Source of the DNA: Melastoma dodecandrum
Lineage: Eukaryota; Streptophyta; Magnoliopsida; Myrtales; Melastomataceae
Length of the DNA stretch: 64,000 nt
Direction of reading: 5' to 3'
Assembly: GCA_029817715.1 (NCBI GenBank)
Contig: JARUPY010000189.1
Coordinates: forward strand, 372,001-436,000
A model generated the notes under the pieces. The model saw nothing but the letters and a program-made list of their open reading frames with translations. It was not told the DNA's origin and searched no databases. Shown piece after piece: positions 37,201-49,876 of this stretch (position 1 is the stretch's first letter; each line of letters begins with the position of its first letter). The position numbers and the translations under genes were made by a program.

Positions 37201-38646
37201 GGTGGTCTTCTCCTTAACAGAGAAGGAGCTCGAGTCAAACTCAACAAGCACATGATTGTCGTGATAGAGTTTAGAGACACTAATAAGATTTTGAGAAAGC
37301 TGAGGAGTGTGAAGAATTTGGGACAATTGAACTACACCTGACTCAGTGGACAAAAAGCAGTTGCCAGTGTGATGGATAACCAGTTTCGAGCCATTGCCAA
37401 TTGTGACAGAGGATGTACCATGATAGGGGGAGATGTTAGAAAGGCCAGAGAGATTAGGAGAGACATGATGAGTGGCACCGGAGTCTACTAGCCACTCATC
37501 TGCGGCTGAATTGAAGGGTAAAGGTGATGGATGATGTGTATGTGGAGGATACTGTGATTGGTAGGTAAAGTGAGTTTGAGGAGGATAGGTATGAGGTTGA
37601 GTAATTGGAGACTGTGTATAGGGAGTGTTTGAGGTGATGGGAGGCTGAAAAGAGGAGTTTAATCGGTGGTAACAATTTATAGCGGTATGGCCAACTTTAA
37701 AACATATCTAGCAACGAGGTTTTGGTTTGAGAAAAGGTTTGGAAAAGGAGGGGCGCATAGGTGGTCTTCCTAGCAAGTTTGTCTGGTCCATAGCAGAGGA
37801 TAGTGGTGGCCAATGATGTTTGGCTGGTGGGCGTAAGGTGGGTTAAGAGGGTAAGAGTGTCTGTGGTCTAGCAACACCAGAGTCTAGAGATTGTAAAGGA
37901 GAGAAATGAACCTGAGGCAGTGTGCAGTCCCCCACCTGTCTTCGCTCCATTCGTAAATCAAAGTTCAGAAGAAGGTTCTGTACCTCCTCGACTGTGGGTA
38001 GATCGAACCGGCTATAAATCGCCATAACAATAGCATCGTACTCGACTGGAAGACCCTCCAGCATGTACCAGAGATAATCTCTGTGTCCAGCGGGCTCGCC
38101 AACTGCAGAAAGCTGATTCGACAAGGTTTTGAGTGAGTTTAGGTATTGCTGCATGGTCCTACCTTCCTTCTTTAATTGCTGCATTTGCATCTTCAGGTTT
38201 ATCACCCTGGATGGCGAAGTTGACTCGTATCTGCATCGCAATGCCTCCCAGACCTCATGTGAAGTTTTGCATCCCACTACCATGCGTAGAGGTTCGGGCG
38301 TGAGTGAAGAGAATAGCACACTCATGACTGCCTTGTCAGTCCTTTGCCAGAGGCTGTAAATTGGATTTCGCAGAACATTCTCACTGTCCAGGTATGGTGC
38401 AGGGGATGAGGTCAATCCGTAAATGTAATCGTCAAACCCAGCCGCCGTAATTGCTGCAAGTATTTGTCCTATCCACAGCAGGTAATTCCCATCGTCTAAC
38501 TTCACTAACGAGGCAAAAACTCTAGACGGAAGCTGTAATGGCGAGGAGGTAGGGTAGAGACTGTGCTCTGAGATCCCTGACCCTGACAGAGGAACTTGAC
38601 CTGCAGACCCTGGTGTCGTTGAGGGATTGTCACGACGATCACCCAT
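34212..38646 (-). pseudogene. Copia gag-pol of the minus-strand element, several breaks
   Basis: Gag opens at ATG 38646 (MGDRRDNPSTTPGSAG) and stays open to 37843. The zinc knuckle (about 37715-37670) has its CQIC turned to C-stop-IC. The protease WLVDSGATHHVS lies near 37480. GAG-pre-integrase sequence is at 37353-37063. Integrase (36940-36182) keeps VDDSTRYSW and VERKNRQ, but the second catalytic region reads SDWGGEF instead of the usual DNGGEF. RT (35828-34629) is open with KWVFKVK, HNAFLNGDLSEVVFMQQPPG and the YVDDIIVTG active site, running into RNase H (DADWADCPDDRKSTGGYCVF). One frame change near 34600 precedes the last RNase H part (34568-34212). This is a normal set of domains, but inactive. 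Confidence 0.88.
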
Positions 38647-38695
38647 GATACTTACCGGTCTTTAGATGGTGTTGGCCGTCAAGGCTCTGATACCA

Positions 38696-39115
38696 TGAAG
38701 GACTTTGTAGAAGAGCGGTGTGATTGAAAATGGTCATACTGAAGGCTCTGAAGATCAGAAGAAAAAGGCTATGGAAGAAACGAAGAAGAACAGGAGATAG
38801 AAGAAGGAAAAGGGAGAGAAATTTTCTGCATTTCATTAATTATTTTTGTTTCTTTCTGCAACCCAACTTATAGCTAACAAATAGCACTTTCTCCAATGTA
38901 ACAGACGCAGTGGTCTGTGTGACAAATGTCTAATCAGCCACCTGCAGATTCCAACAGCACAACAGAACTTTGCCCTCGTCTGATTATTACCCTCGGTGCC
39001 ATTGGGCTTCATCTTCACAGACTCTATTGGCCACGTTCTGCAGATTCTGCCGTCTCACTTTCTCCTTGGGCTTCATTCATTAAACGGGCCTCAACCACTG
39101 TATTACTCTCCACCA
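38696..39115 (-). repeat. 5' LTR of the minus-strand copia element
   Basis: It adjoins the primer binding site at 38683-38695. Its outer end reads CACCA where the partner has TAACA, a small change at the terminus. Confidence 0.88.
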
Positions 39116-40870
39116 GGACTAGACAACCCGTAGCCTACCCGACCCTCCCCTAACGACCCCTAACCGGTGCGCACAACATGATGCAGAACAACTAGAAACA
39201 GAGAGGGGAGGGGGTGAGACGTACTCAGACAGTTCGAGCCCTTTGAACCGAGGGTTCTCATTCCGGTGGCTGACTTTGCCCTAAGCCTCCTTCTCCGATT
39301 TCTCCGCCCGCTCTTCTCACCATGACGATGGCCCCTAGAGCATCGTATCCCAGGCGCTGGAAGGAAATCTGAAGGGAAGCCGGGGCCCCCTAGTAGTTGA
39401 AGTTTCCCGACCTCACGCCCTGCCTCCTCTCCTCCGCGGGTTTGCTCGCTTCATCAACAGTCACGACCACGCTCAGTGATTTCAGCTCGACGAACTGGAG
39501 GGAAGTGATCCAGAACTGAGCGATCCTCCTTCTGAGAAGTGTGGGTATTCTTTCGTCTCCCCCCTGAACCCCTCAGGAGCGTGTCTTCCTTTTAATCCCG
39601 ACCCGATAAGGTGCGTGTGGTCGGGAAAAGGATTTCCCTGATTCACATATCCGATGCCTTATCATATTGTCGGATGGGGACGGGTGTTTACTTAGTTGAT
39701 AATTTTTTTGTCTGATAAACATTTTAACCCGTAATCTCACTCACTATAAATTAAAGTTAAATACTAATTATAATTTTTTCGATAAAAAATCCACGACGTT
39801 AAAACGAACCTCATCGTTACCCGAATCCGATTACGTTTAGGTCCGAGCATCCCCTTCCTCACGTGTCGTTGTCATACGAAATTGAATTCGAAGTCTTGAT
39901 AACATTCACTAGTAACATTAGTCAACTACGAGAATATTAAATTCTCGTGCTACGTCGGATTTTGACCCAGTCAACCCGTTCGACCCGCCTATACATATAA
40001 TTAAATTAACTCATTTATATAATAATTCTTATACAGAATTTCGGGTCATTACAATAAGGAAGATCGGTTCGAACGTGGATCTAATAATTATCTAAACCCA
40101 ACAGTAAAGGTAAAATGGTGCTTGTCATTACTAGCATCCAAACAAAAGATAAAAGCTTCTCCCTCAGTACAGAAACGACACACTTCAGAGAGCGGGATAT
40201 AACCCTATTTCCATCAGCACACTTCAGAGAGATGTCCTTAAAGCCAAGACAACACTTTGGATAAGTATCATGGGTCATATTGACTTGCAGGGAAAGTCCT
40301 TCAGAGCGCAAATCTTTTATTCTCCCATGGAAGACATCATAGTCATCAACAGGTCTTTTTCGTCAGAAACACCATCCTGTATCTACAATAATCACCAGGA
40401 CAAGAAGCTATTATCCTCTTCAATTACTAGCTAATAGAAAGTGCCGGAATAAAGGAAGGAGAGAAAGGCACAGACAATATTTTTTGATGCAGTAGTAGAT
40501 CAAAATTACTAAATATAAATAAACAAATCAGGCGATTTTCTCTTCATCGGGGAATGATAATATCCAGCCTCACCGAAGCAGTCACATATTTTTTTGTCAT
40601 GTTCACAAACCTGAGCAAGCGGCTCAACTCACCCGAAATCCAATGTTCATTTAGCGCCTCATCGCAAAGATCAACAAAAGGAAAGCACAGAAGGAATTTC
40701 TTCTTCTTGAATAGGAATCTAAATCCTCATATATGTCATTGAGCTGATAATCACTGCGAGTAACACCAGGAACCGGTCAAGGAAAAAAGAAGTTACTCCA
40801 GGACCACTGTTTCAATTAAACCAAGGGGGACAGCAACTAAGCATTCAAATCAGGGATGACATGGTGCCAA
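39116..40870. other. Intergenic, probable LTR debris
   Basis: 39540-40053 ends with GGGTCATTACA, as many gypsy LTRs end with GGGT(C/T)xTTACA, and contains CCCGACCCGATAAGG. No partner repeat was found. 40081-40311 has a short minus frame without homology. No gene is called. Confidence 0.3.
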
Positions 40871-40875
40871 ACTGC

Positions 40876-42572
40876 TAATGTGTGCACTTATGTGCCAAGA
40901 CACTTTATTGTATTTGTGGATAAATAATTAATAAAGGCGAGTATTTGTCATTGATTATTTTACTTTTCTGCACGTAAAATTATTAATGATAAAGTCAAGC
41001 AGATTAATGAGCATATTAATTTGAAACAATCCGTGATCGGATAGATGTTTATAGGGGACATGGACGTCTAGATCATCGCTATAACTGAGGTCAGGATAGA
41101 CCGCATGATAACGTATCTAAGTTATACTTAGGGGTACCCTGAGATTATGGATATTGGACACGACCCGTATAAAAGGATACCACATATAGAGCATCATTGG
41201 TCCTCATTATGGATGAGTGTAACTGATCATTTGACTTGAGACCTTCATTTATTCTATGCGTGGTGTTTGTGCACTTTGACTCGTTAAAATCAGTCTTTAA
41301 CCGGATTGTGAGTAATACGATTATTGGCTGTGTGACAAAGCGTAGAGAGAATATTGTTGAGTCAATATAGGATTCATCGCTCTTTTGGATTAGAGAGTTG
41401 ACATCTAGACCACTTGATAGAGATATTAGTGACTCTAAAATCCATGGCTATTGGAGGAGTGTTTTACATTCAAGTGAGTCTATTATATATTGGTAATCAA
41501 GTAAAACAATTAATTTAGTGATGACGTATTTTGCGCTGGAATAATTGGGATGTCTGTTAGATGAAGAGATTAAATTACACAGTAATCGGTTCATAGTAGT
41601 ATATGATTTATTATCATTATCCTAACACGTTGGGTGACTAAAAACTGTTGCTAAACGATTACCTTAGTTTGTGTATGGATATACACTGCCTTCGTGCATA
41701 GGACCTAGAGGGTCGCACGCATAGCACGTCGACACGAACATTATATTATTGATTATTTTAGTGGATACTAAAATTAATCATTTTATTTCAGAATTAGAAT
41801 TAATTAGATTATTAATTTATTCTGAAATATTGGAAGTAAATAAATAGACCAAGATCGAATAAGGATTTATTCGGGTTGTATTATATTAAATAAAGGACAT
41901 GAAATAAACATTTAATAATTGTTTAGATTTTATATCATAGATATTTTATTTAAGAAAGTAATATTTGATTAATTTAATGCATATATGTACCGTTTTGTTT
42001 TAACGGTTTGAATAAATTATATATTAAAATAATTTAATATTTTAATCCACGTGCATTTTCGGTTAAATTTAAATATTTATTATTTGTTATGTTAATGAGA
42101 ATAAATCAGATTTAATTTGTTTTTGCCACTAATATTGCCGTTACTATCATTTGAAATTGGTGAAACAAAAAGATTTTTTTTTATGGCAAGAAAATTAATG
42201 GGATTAGAAGGGAGTTGTCAGATTACATGGAGATTGGGTGAGAGAGCGTGAGGAGGGTGATTAGATCCTCAGAAAATACAAAACCAAAAGTACTGAGTTT
42301 TACTTTGGAAATAAAATATTTCCGTCGATCCAAGAGGCTAGTACCTAAGTGATCGTGGAGAGGTTCGTGATCGTGTGCGCGTGAATACCGCTAGAGGAGT
42401 CACACTTGGGGCTCTTGCCCGTTTTTTGACAGGGTTTTGGTTTACCGGAATTTCGACATACGCTTTCCGAGTAAGATTTTTCTTATTGGTTATCGTAAAT
42501 ATTATATACGTACCTAGAGTTCTGGGCATAAAAATCTGATTTTTATTGCTTCAGCTGTCCCTAGAATCTAAC
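40876..42572 (+). repeat. Possible solo copia-type LTR
   Basis: About 1.7 kb of AT-rich, frame-free sequence with features I associate with long copia LTRs: GGACCTAGAGGGTCGCACGC (41700-41719), long TTAAT-rich stretches, and an end reading CCCTAGAATCTAACA (42558-42572). The left edge is not defined, and no target duplication or internal sequence was seen. Confidence 0.3.
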
Positions 42573-43416
42573 AAACAAACTTACGCCACAGTTATGAGAA
42601 GATGGAACAAGAACTACGAGGTTCTTTCCATTGAAGATACGATTCCGACAAAAAGGGGCTCTTCCCATGACCGTGCTTGCCAGTTTAGGATGTGGAAACC
42701 TCAAGACCTTCCCGAAAACAATTAGAATTCCAGCCCTGGTCTTAAGACTACCAGACTAGAGAATCTCAAATTGTAGCAACTATCCGCACTCATAGCCACC
42801 ACACTCCGATCCTAACACGATCAAAATTATTTTAAGGCTCCAACAACAAAAAACTTCCATTAAAATAAGAAGTCCCCACTTCCTCGATACGAAATATCGA
42901 AATTACCGGGCAATCAAACCAACTAATCAATCAACCAGTACTTTGTAAGTTCGAGCCAATTTTGACCATTCTTGTGGATAGTCATGGCCTGATGAGGGTA
43001 GTCTTTGACCCCTCGGCCTTTGGCTTGAAGATTGCGACTGTCAATTTACTAAAAAGCATTAGTTATATTAATGGCGGTAAAATTGAAAATTTTCCGATGG
43101 AGAAACTGGAAGGAAAATTAGTGCTAGGGATTTGCTATAAAGTTTCAGAAGTTTGGAAATCGGGGATTATCTGTTCTTTTGTCAATTCCATTCCTTTGAT
43201 TTATGCTTCAATTTAGTATTAGTAAACCATGAATTCGTAGTAACACAAGGTGATGTAATCTATACACATGGACAAGACAATTAATTAAGACCATCACCAC
43301 AACCATATGTTCTCGATATTTCAAGCACTCAACGAAATGAAAGAAAAAGGTCTGAGAAGCAAAACTTGTTTCGGGATCATAAACACAGACAACTAATATG
43401 GAGATTCATGCGTGAT
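42573..43416. other. Intergenic downstream of the bHLH gene
   Basis: An 84-codon plus frame (42962-43216) is present but has no recognised domain and a leader of no clear kind. The 3' UTR of the bHLH gene probably lies at 43250-43416. Confidence 0.35.
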
Positions 43417-45423
43417 TCATTTCCGTTGCTTCTTCTCCGAATGGATCGAGTGTCTTCGGGTTTGCTGTTGATGGATTGCTGCCAATTTGTTGTAGTAGTT
43501 GTCCATGCTGAGCTTCTGCAAATGGAAACGTGAATGTATAAGCCTGAGATGAAAGAGGACCAGGTCTTTGTCCATCCTATGTAATCCGTTCGATAGATTA
43601 TAGTGGCGACGTACTTGGGCCATAAAAGCCACGTATGGATCGGGCAGAGGCATCGAGGCCAAGGGTCCTCTGACATTCGGGTTGAGGTGACTGGCCGTAA
43701 AGGCGGCCGCGGGTATCATCTGTGGCATTAGGAAATGGGGTGGCAAGTGTGGTTGCGGTACCGAAGGAGCGATGAATGAGTTGTTACTAGCGGAACTGTT
43801 GGCATGTTCAAGCATCCCCAGCCCTAGACCGACTCCCATTCGTGCGAGGAGGGACATTTGGAGTTGTTGTTGCTGCTGGGGAGATAAAGCAGCCGGGGGC
43901 ATGGCCATCATCGCGTTCATCATTTGGGGTATGTTGAGGTTGACGTTGACGTTGCCGTCTGTGGCCGCTGCGTTGCTCCGGACAAGGTTCATCATCTCCA
44001 CCTGCGCCTGCAGCTGCTTCATATACACAATCACTTCGTCCAACATTGAGACTTTATCAGTCTGCAAATGATAATGACATCATCGTTGTCATACATTTAG
44101 TAGCGATTTCGGACAAGGTTTTGTTCTCGTTGAAATTTCTTCGCATGAAAATCTGAACACGTGCGAAATAACATGATAGACAAATCTCCATAATGCTAAG
44201 GAAGGGGCGAAGAGGTTTTATTTGTATCTAGTGATATAAAAATCTTGGATATTTAAATAAAACACAGGATAATTTCTATGATTCTGGTGGATTGTGTCAT
44301 TGTTATAAATATAAAATATATCTAATAAAGTTTTAGATAAATTGACTTGACGTAGCAAAATCAGGCAGAGTTTTAGGATACGATACTTCTACCTTACTGG
44401 AGTTCGGGACCATCTTCTGCAAAGCCTTCATCTTCTCGTTAATCCTGTCCCTTCTCCTCTGTAGTTAAATCGACAAACCAGACATCATATAACGGCATTG
44501 GAAGACGTTAGTAGTACCTTAAACCATGTCATAAGATGAAGTACCCGCTCAGAAAGATTGTGTGTCGTCGTCGTCGTCGTAGTGCCTTTGCTTTGTTTAG
44601 AGCACCGGGGAGCATGTCCCTTTGCTCCCCTCCCTTCACCTTCCTCGCCTTTGCTGCCCTGCAAGATTTCGTGTCAAGAAAAGATGTTTCATTGTGTCTC
44701 AACTTTATGAATATGAAGTTTTGATAATACCGATTCATCCTGAGATGTGTCGTTCTCCCCTATTAGCTTGGTCGTCGTCATCGTGTTAGAGTCGTCTTCT
44801 CTCATGTTAAACGTAGAGCTGCCGCTGCCACACGTGCCCGAAGAAAGGCACACGATTTTCCTCCCAAGGACCTGTTCTGACATGCAGCTTCTTTTCCTCG
44901 GAGCAGCCTGGAATGGAGGAATCAGTCCCAGAACTCTCGTTGCCTTCCTATGACTCTCCGTGCAGCTTCGTGGTTGATTCCTTCCGTCGTCCTGGGGTTT
45001 GGGCGGGTCGACTTCACGGCGCGTGGCTTGACGCACGATGGACTCGAGTGTGTCGCTGCTCCCCCATCTAGGCTTCAAAGGAGGAGCCGCCGGCATCAGA
45101 GGAAGGACGTCATGGGCGCAATTCAGGTTGGCTTCATGCATCACCTCCGCAGGAACATGCCTACAATACATTCCAAACAAATGCATGAAAACAAATAATG
45201 GGGAAAGAAAGAACATGAAGGAAAACATCATGGGACATGAAGCCGGGGTTGTAAGGAGGGGGGGGGGGGTATGTTATTACATCCGCTGGAGGAAATGAAA
45301 AGGGGTATTGCTGGCGGCGGTGAGGTTTGGTTGGAATTGCACGTGGGTGAGTGCTTGTCCTCTGTGATTCCAATCAGGCACAACACAATGATGGCTCGCT
45401 TCTTGTTTCGATGACTCTTCCAT
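43417..45423 (-). CDS. bHLH transcription factor of the PIF7/PIF8/UNE10 class
   Basis: Six exons (45281-45423, 44731-45160, 44545-44658, 44393-44458, 43615-44061, 43417-43515) join in phase to 433 codons (432 aa). The bHLH domain is built over exons 3-5: HNLSERRRRDRINEKMKALQ, KMVPNSSKTDKVSMLDEVIV and YMKQLQAQVEMM; the His-Glu-Arg contacts for E/G-box DNA are present. DTLESIVRQATR and the tail PDPYVAFMAQ ... MDNYYNKLAAIHQQQ match PIF7/UNE10 proteins. These nuclear factors control shade and light responses. The active-phytochrome-B motif (ELxxxxGQ, usually ELTWENGQ) is not present: the corresponding region at the start of exon 2 reads AEVMHEANLNCAHDVL. A seven-Thr run just before the basic region comes from an ACG microsatellite. 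The start at 45423 follows a GAA repeat tract. Confidence 0.9.
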
Positions 45424-45450
45424 TCTTCTTCTTCTTCTTCTTCTTCTTCT
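45424..45450. repeat. (GAA)n/(TTC)n microsatellite at the bHLH start codon
   Basis: About nine TTC units (plus strand) abut the ATG at 45423, so repeat length sets the immediate 5' leader context of this gene. Confidence 0.7.
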
Positions 45451-45469
45451 AAATTCCTCCACTACATCA

Positions 45470-46526
45470 TCAGCATTGCTCAGAGAGCAACAGAAAGAGG
45501 AACTGGATTGGGTAAAAGAATATAGCATTGTGAAATTTGGGTATCATATAATTTAATGATGAGGTGGTGGGGGAGGAGGGGACCATAGTTCGATATAGAC
45601 ACAAACCCATGTAGAAATTTCTTCTTCCATGAATTAAAATGTGTGGTAGATAGACAGCTAATTATAATTTTGTTTTTTGAGGATATCATGATCTTCTTAC
45701 CCGTTTTGATGTGGTGCTGTGAGGGGGGAGAAGAAGAATGCGGTACGTCTTGGTTGAATCAATCAATCCAGCATTGGTTTGGTTGGTTGGTGTGGCTCTG
45801 AAATGTCACAGGACAGGACCATCTTATAAATAGGCTTCTTGCTTCTCTTCTCTTGTGTGTTTGTGTGTGTGTGAAACAATCTAGATGAGATTCCGTGGTT
45901 GTGGAAATTGTGCACAAAATCTCCCAATTCTTAGGACTCGGTCAGATTAGACTCAGATCTTGCACACCCCAAAACTTGGATAAGGACTAACATTTCATAA
46001 CAACAATATATATGGAAGTTAGAGCCACAGTTTTCACTTATGGATCTGATGCATATATTCTGATAAAACTGTGGCCACTAAGGGAAAGCCGGGACCGTGA
46101 CCGGACCACTGGTCCCACGAGAGCGCCGTGAAATATCAATGGATAAGAGGTTTATGCACAAGAATGGGACATCGATCGTCTCTAAATGTGAAGAGGAGAG
46201 GGTCGTTTCATGTATCTGTCATCTGTGAGTTTTCCTCCCCTCTTCTTCACCTATTCCTTGTGGACTCGTGGACTTCACTTTGGGCCGACAAACCCAATTA
46301 TAACATTGTGATGCCATTTTGGCCCATAAACCAAGGGCATCTTCAATTTTAAACTCAATGTCATGTGTCCTCCGTGCCAAGAAATTATACTTACACTTTG
46401 AAGATCATTTAAATTGTTCATTGCAACTAAAACTGAAGTATAGTCCACACTAGCATGTTTGAATGAGTAATTCAATCACACGGTTTGGAAATCTTCTTAA
46501 GAAAATAAGTGTCCCTCTTTTATAAA
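45470..46526. other. Intergenic: bHLH promoter and ZAT 3' flank
   Basis: CTTATAAATAGG at 45823-45834 is a TATA-like element about 400 bp upstream of the bHLH ATG (it reads CTATTTATAAG on the gene strand). No coding frame is supported. Confidence 0.35.
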
Positions 46527-48020
46527 TTAAAATGAAAATCTTGTATTTGCCGCCAGTCGGCTCTGGTTATAACATGAACTGAATGTGACGTGACTACTCC
46601 CTTCATCCTCGAATTTTGCCGGAAGGTTAAGGTCGAAGGAATCCTCCGCAGTTGCAATGCGCTTCACCGTTGACGCACACTCGGCTGGACGGCTAGGTGG
46701 TTGCATATGAGACCTCTTGTGACCGCCCAAGGCCTGCCCGGAAGGGAACCCTTTGAGGCAGACTGAGCACACGTGCTTGTTCCCCGAATTCCCATTCGCC
46801 ATCTTCTCGATCGTCTTCTGCGCATTCGTGGAGCGAGAGATCTCGGTGTCCCAGGTGATGTTTCCGTCTGACCAATCCTTGATCTTGCTGTGGCTGGCTT
46901 TATGACCACCTAATGCTTGGTAAGAGTGGAACACCTTGTTACATGTTGTGCACTCAAACCTGTTCCTCTTGTCTGAATTCACACCAGATGACACTCTCAA
47001 ACTAACTTCATCATCTGCAAACACTTTCTTGGTCTTCATCCCCAGATCAGAATCATTCAAATCGGATGACAGTGACCTCTTCTTCTCGACAATCTTGGTG
47101 ATTTTGTGCTCCATAAGGTGGTCCGTTTGAGACCCTTGCGGTGAATTTGAATCCTTCGCAGACCCCAAATCCGGCAAATCGACCTTGGATTGGAATTGGA
47201 CTTCTTTTTTGACCTCTAAGTCGTCTGAAACAGAATTCCCAGTCATACTGACGCCCATTTTGGCATCTGGCGAGGACCTTCTTACCTGTGAAGAATCGGC
47301 AACGACGGAATCCATGGCTTTCCAGGGGCTGAGATCCTTCGAGAGCATCATCAAGCACATTGCCACCTCCTCCAGCTCCATGTCGATCTCAGATATAGAG
47401 GACACTGCATTGTGATTGCCGTCATTGCTGATATTGTTGGTGAAGTTGTTCACCAGAGACAGGGATGAAGAGCTCGCTGCCACCACCATGTACTTCTTCC
47501 TCCGCTCTGACCTCCTCCTTCGGCTAGGCAAAGCCACTTCCTCCTCATCGTCGTCATCCCCCACTCCATCCTCCCATCCTCCCACAGCAACTGCACCCAG
47601 GTCGTTGCCGGTCCTTGAGTCCTGATCCTCCAGGGCATGCCTCTTCATGTGGCCAAACAAGGCCTTCCAAGACCCGAACTCCCTCCCGCAGGCCCTGCAG
47701 GACTTGTCCTGATCCAACCACGCGTCCTCTGATGACTCACCCACAATCGTCCAGCTCTTCCTAGGATTCTCCCTCAGCACATAGGCAGTCCTGCTGCCTC
47801 CAGGCCCTGATCCCGCCCTGCCATCAGAATTCTCCCCTGAGTCAAGATTCTTCCTCCTCCTCCTCCTCCTCCTCTTCTTCTTATTACCAACATCATCTGC
47901 ATCAACAAAGTTGCTGTGATTCTGATGAGACCTCATGTGACCACCCAACTGCCTTCCACTTGGGAAGCTCTTGTCACAGAACTTGCACACATGTTTGACT
48001 TCCTCATCGGCCTCTCTCAT
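46527..48020 (-). CDS. C2H2 zinc-finger repressor of the ZAT1/4/9 type
   Basis: A single exon of 498 codons (497 aa) from ATG 48020. Four plant C2H2 fingers: [20 protein letters not shown] (from residue 12), [20 protein letters not shown] (middle), [20 protein letters not shown] and [20 protein letters not shown] (last third). Two have the canonical QALGGH helix, one RQLGGH and one KALFGH. A basic [11 protein letters not shown] nuclear signal lies near residue 50. The C-terminal [13 protein letters not shown] is an EAR-type (DLNLPA) corepressor motif. The family represses stress and developmental genes in the nucleus through TOPLESS. The lack of introns is typical. Start chosen at the first ATG ahead of finger one, with only 11 residues before it. 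Confidence 0.94.
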   Translation of the reverse strand: MREADEEVKHVCKFCDKSFPSGRQLGGHMRSHQNHSNFVDADDVGNKKKRRRRRRRKNLDSGENSDGRAGSGPGGSRTAYVLRENPRKSWTIVGESSEDAWLDQDKSCRACGREFGSWKALFGHMKRHALEDQDSRTGNDLGAVAVGGWEDGVGDDDDEEEVALPSRRRRSERRKKYMVVAASSSSLSLVNNFTNNISNDGNHNAVSSISEIDMELEEVAMCLMMLSKDLSPWKAMDSVVADSSQVRRSSPDAKMGVSMTGNSVSDDLEVKKEVQFQSKVDLPDLGSAKDSNSPQGSQTDHLMEHKITKIVEKKRSLSSDLNDSDLGMKTKKVFADDEVSLRVSSGVNSDKRNRFECTTCNKVFHSYQALGGHKASHSKIKDWSDGNITWDTEISRSTNAQKTIEKMANGNSGNKHVCSVCLKGFPSGQALGGHKRSHMQPPSRPAECASTVKRIATAEDSFDLNLPAKFEDEGSSHVTFSSCYNQSRLAANTRFSF

Positions 48021-49097
48021 TACTATTCTAGCACACCCAGGAACAGAAAAGCAATACCCAGATCATAAGAATCAAGAAAGCAGCCATTCCTCTGTGATAC
48101 AGATCCAATAAAATGAAAAAACCAAAAAGTTAACCAATCAAAACAGTGATCATCAAGCAAAAATGGGTAGTTGGTGAAATCTCCCTCGGGAAAATGGGGG
48201 AATTAATTTTGCAGTGTTTTGTGTATGCGTGTAGTGAGTGTGGGGTAGGTGCTACTCAACTCAAAGTTTAAGCATAAGCATATGCTTAAGCAGGTTGGCC
48301 CCTTTCACTTTTCTAGGTGGAGAAATCCATGCAAACGAAAGCAAAAGAGTGTGCGTAGTCTGATGAAAAAGAGGGGGAATTCAACCAGAAAAAATAGGAT
48401 TAAAAGAATCGATAAGGACGCAATAACACGCATGCTATCACCACCCGGAAAGGCACGTGCCGCATCGGGTTCGTCGAATGGGCCATTGGCTTGGACACGG
48501 AAGCGATGACATGGACAGAGCGAACTGAAAAGAAGGGGGTGTGTTGGGGGAGCAAAGGTGGAGAACTAACTTACCTACCCCAACTGCTTCCTCTTCTTCC
48601 TCCTAACATATTCCTTTCTTTGTACTGATTTTCAGGCTGACATTAAAATGGTTGTGAATTCTAAGACAGCTGGTTCATCTCGAGTCCATCGAACCTTGTT
48701 TGTTGCCTTTTCTATGAGTAGTAAGTAGTTCTGCTTCACCGGGCATCATTCATTCCGGACTTGTTTGTCCTGGTGTTGTTTCTTTCTCCTGTGTTGATAT
48801 TGTGCAGCATATTTGTGCCTACCCATCAACAACACATTCACTTCGTCAATTCCTATATATGTTCTGGACTAAATTAGAATGACCCAGTTGGCGCTTTTGG
48901 GAGGTTGCCGATTGCACATTGTGCTGAGATTTAGAACGAGTCGAATCCGCATCCGTCCAGTCTCAAGAGTAGAAGCCGAGCTTTCATTCTCGTTTAGTTT
49001 TAGTTTGTCAAAGTATGACCGAGGCAAAAAGGTGCCGGCCATTATGGTTGCTGTCCAATGACAGAGCCGGCTGGCTCTTCTTCTTCTTCTTCTTCTT

Positions 49098-49129
<32 letters not shown>

Positions 49130-49860
49130 ATCCTTTGAACTTAGGGAGAGACGTGCTTACCTTAATTGGCATGTCAGCCCCTCCCTATTTGTAGATATTA
49201 TATTCGGCTCAAGGCTAAACCATTTTAAGCCGGCCATGTTTTAAACACACCGAATGATCTTTGTGATTTTGGTTGGTCTGTGGTTGGATTTTGGCTTTGG
49301 CTTCCTCCCGTTTGTTGGCTTAGTAGTTGGATGAGGGGGTAAGTGTCAAAGTCAAATGATTCCAAGAGTCTCAATCACATTAACCTAATGAAGCATTTGC
49401 AGCAGATGCAAACAAACATAATTCATACATCCCGCAGGTGATTTACGTAGAAGAGAAGAATAAACTCCAGATAACATTGATATACAAAAGTTTTTGGTCA
49501 TTTGGTGCCTGAAACATGAAAATGTCGGATATGCATAAACCGTAAATCGCTTGATATTATTCTTCATGCTAATATTACAATATGTACCGACATATGTAAT
49601 TTGAATCAGGGTTTAATTACCGGAGCTGGTCTCCAAAACCCTCTTCAATCGTACTTATAATCAGCAATAAATCGACTTCAACGCTAAGGCACGGAAAGTC
49701 CCCGGCATCACCGGACCGATTGTCGCCCGATCCTGTAATGCGGTTAACGCATCCACATCGGGTCAGACATCGAAATCGGCCTTAAGCCGTGCTACCTCAC
49801 AATCCTTGAAATTGAACTTAGATTATGTGTTTTTGGGCCTGTATGTTTAATATTACAGGG
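48021..49860. other. Intergenic between divergent ZAT and helicase genes
   Basis: No supported gene. The 86-codon frame 48249-48509 lies in the likely ZAT leader/promoter and has a basic, non-family composition. Confidence 0.35.
49076..49128. repeat. (TTC)n microsatellite
   Basis: About 17 perfect TTC/CTT units in intergenic sequence. Confidence 0.95.
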
Positions 49861-49861
49861 A

Positions 49862-49876
49862 GGCCCATGGGCCCAT
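49862..49876. promoter_or_regulatory. Site II (GGCCCA) pair upstream of the helicase gene
   Basis: GGCCCATGGGCCCATT contains two overlapping-orientation TGGGCC/GGCCCA elements, known TCP-bound site II motifs of plant housekeeping genes. It lies about 250-300 bp ahead of the probable non-coding first exon of the DEAH helicase gene. Confidence 0.5.

Larger units (their letters stand above)
33728..39115 (-). mobile_element. Near-complete Ty1/copia retrotransposon, decayed, minus strand
   Basis: LTRs of about 420 bp lie at 33728-34147 and 38696-39115. The primer site (TGGTATCAGAGCC on the minus strand, 38683-38695) adjoins the right LTR. From right to left the interior has gag, zinc knuckle, protease, integrase, RT and RNase H, the copia order. 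Flanks GGAAT (33723-33727) and GGACT (39116-39120) fit a 5-bp target duplication with one change. The LTRs differ at roughly 15-20 sites by eye, and the coding frame has stops and frameshifts, so it is a fossil. Confidence 0.9.

Noticed and set aside
42962..43216. 84-codon plus-strand frame next to the bHLH gene
   Set aside because: No recognisable domain and no supporting context.
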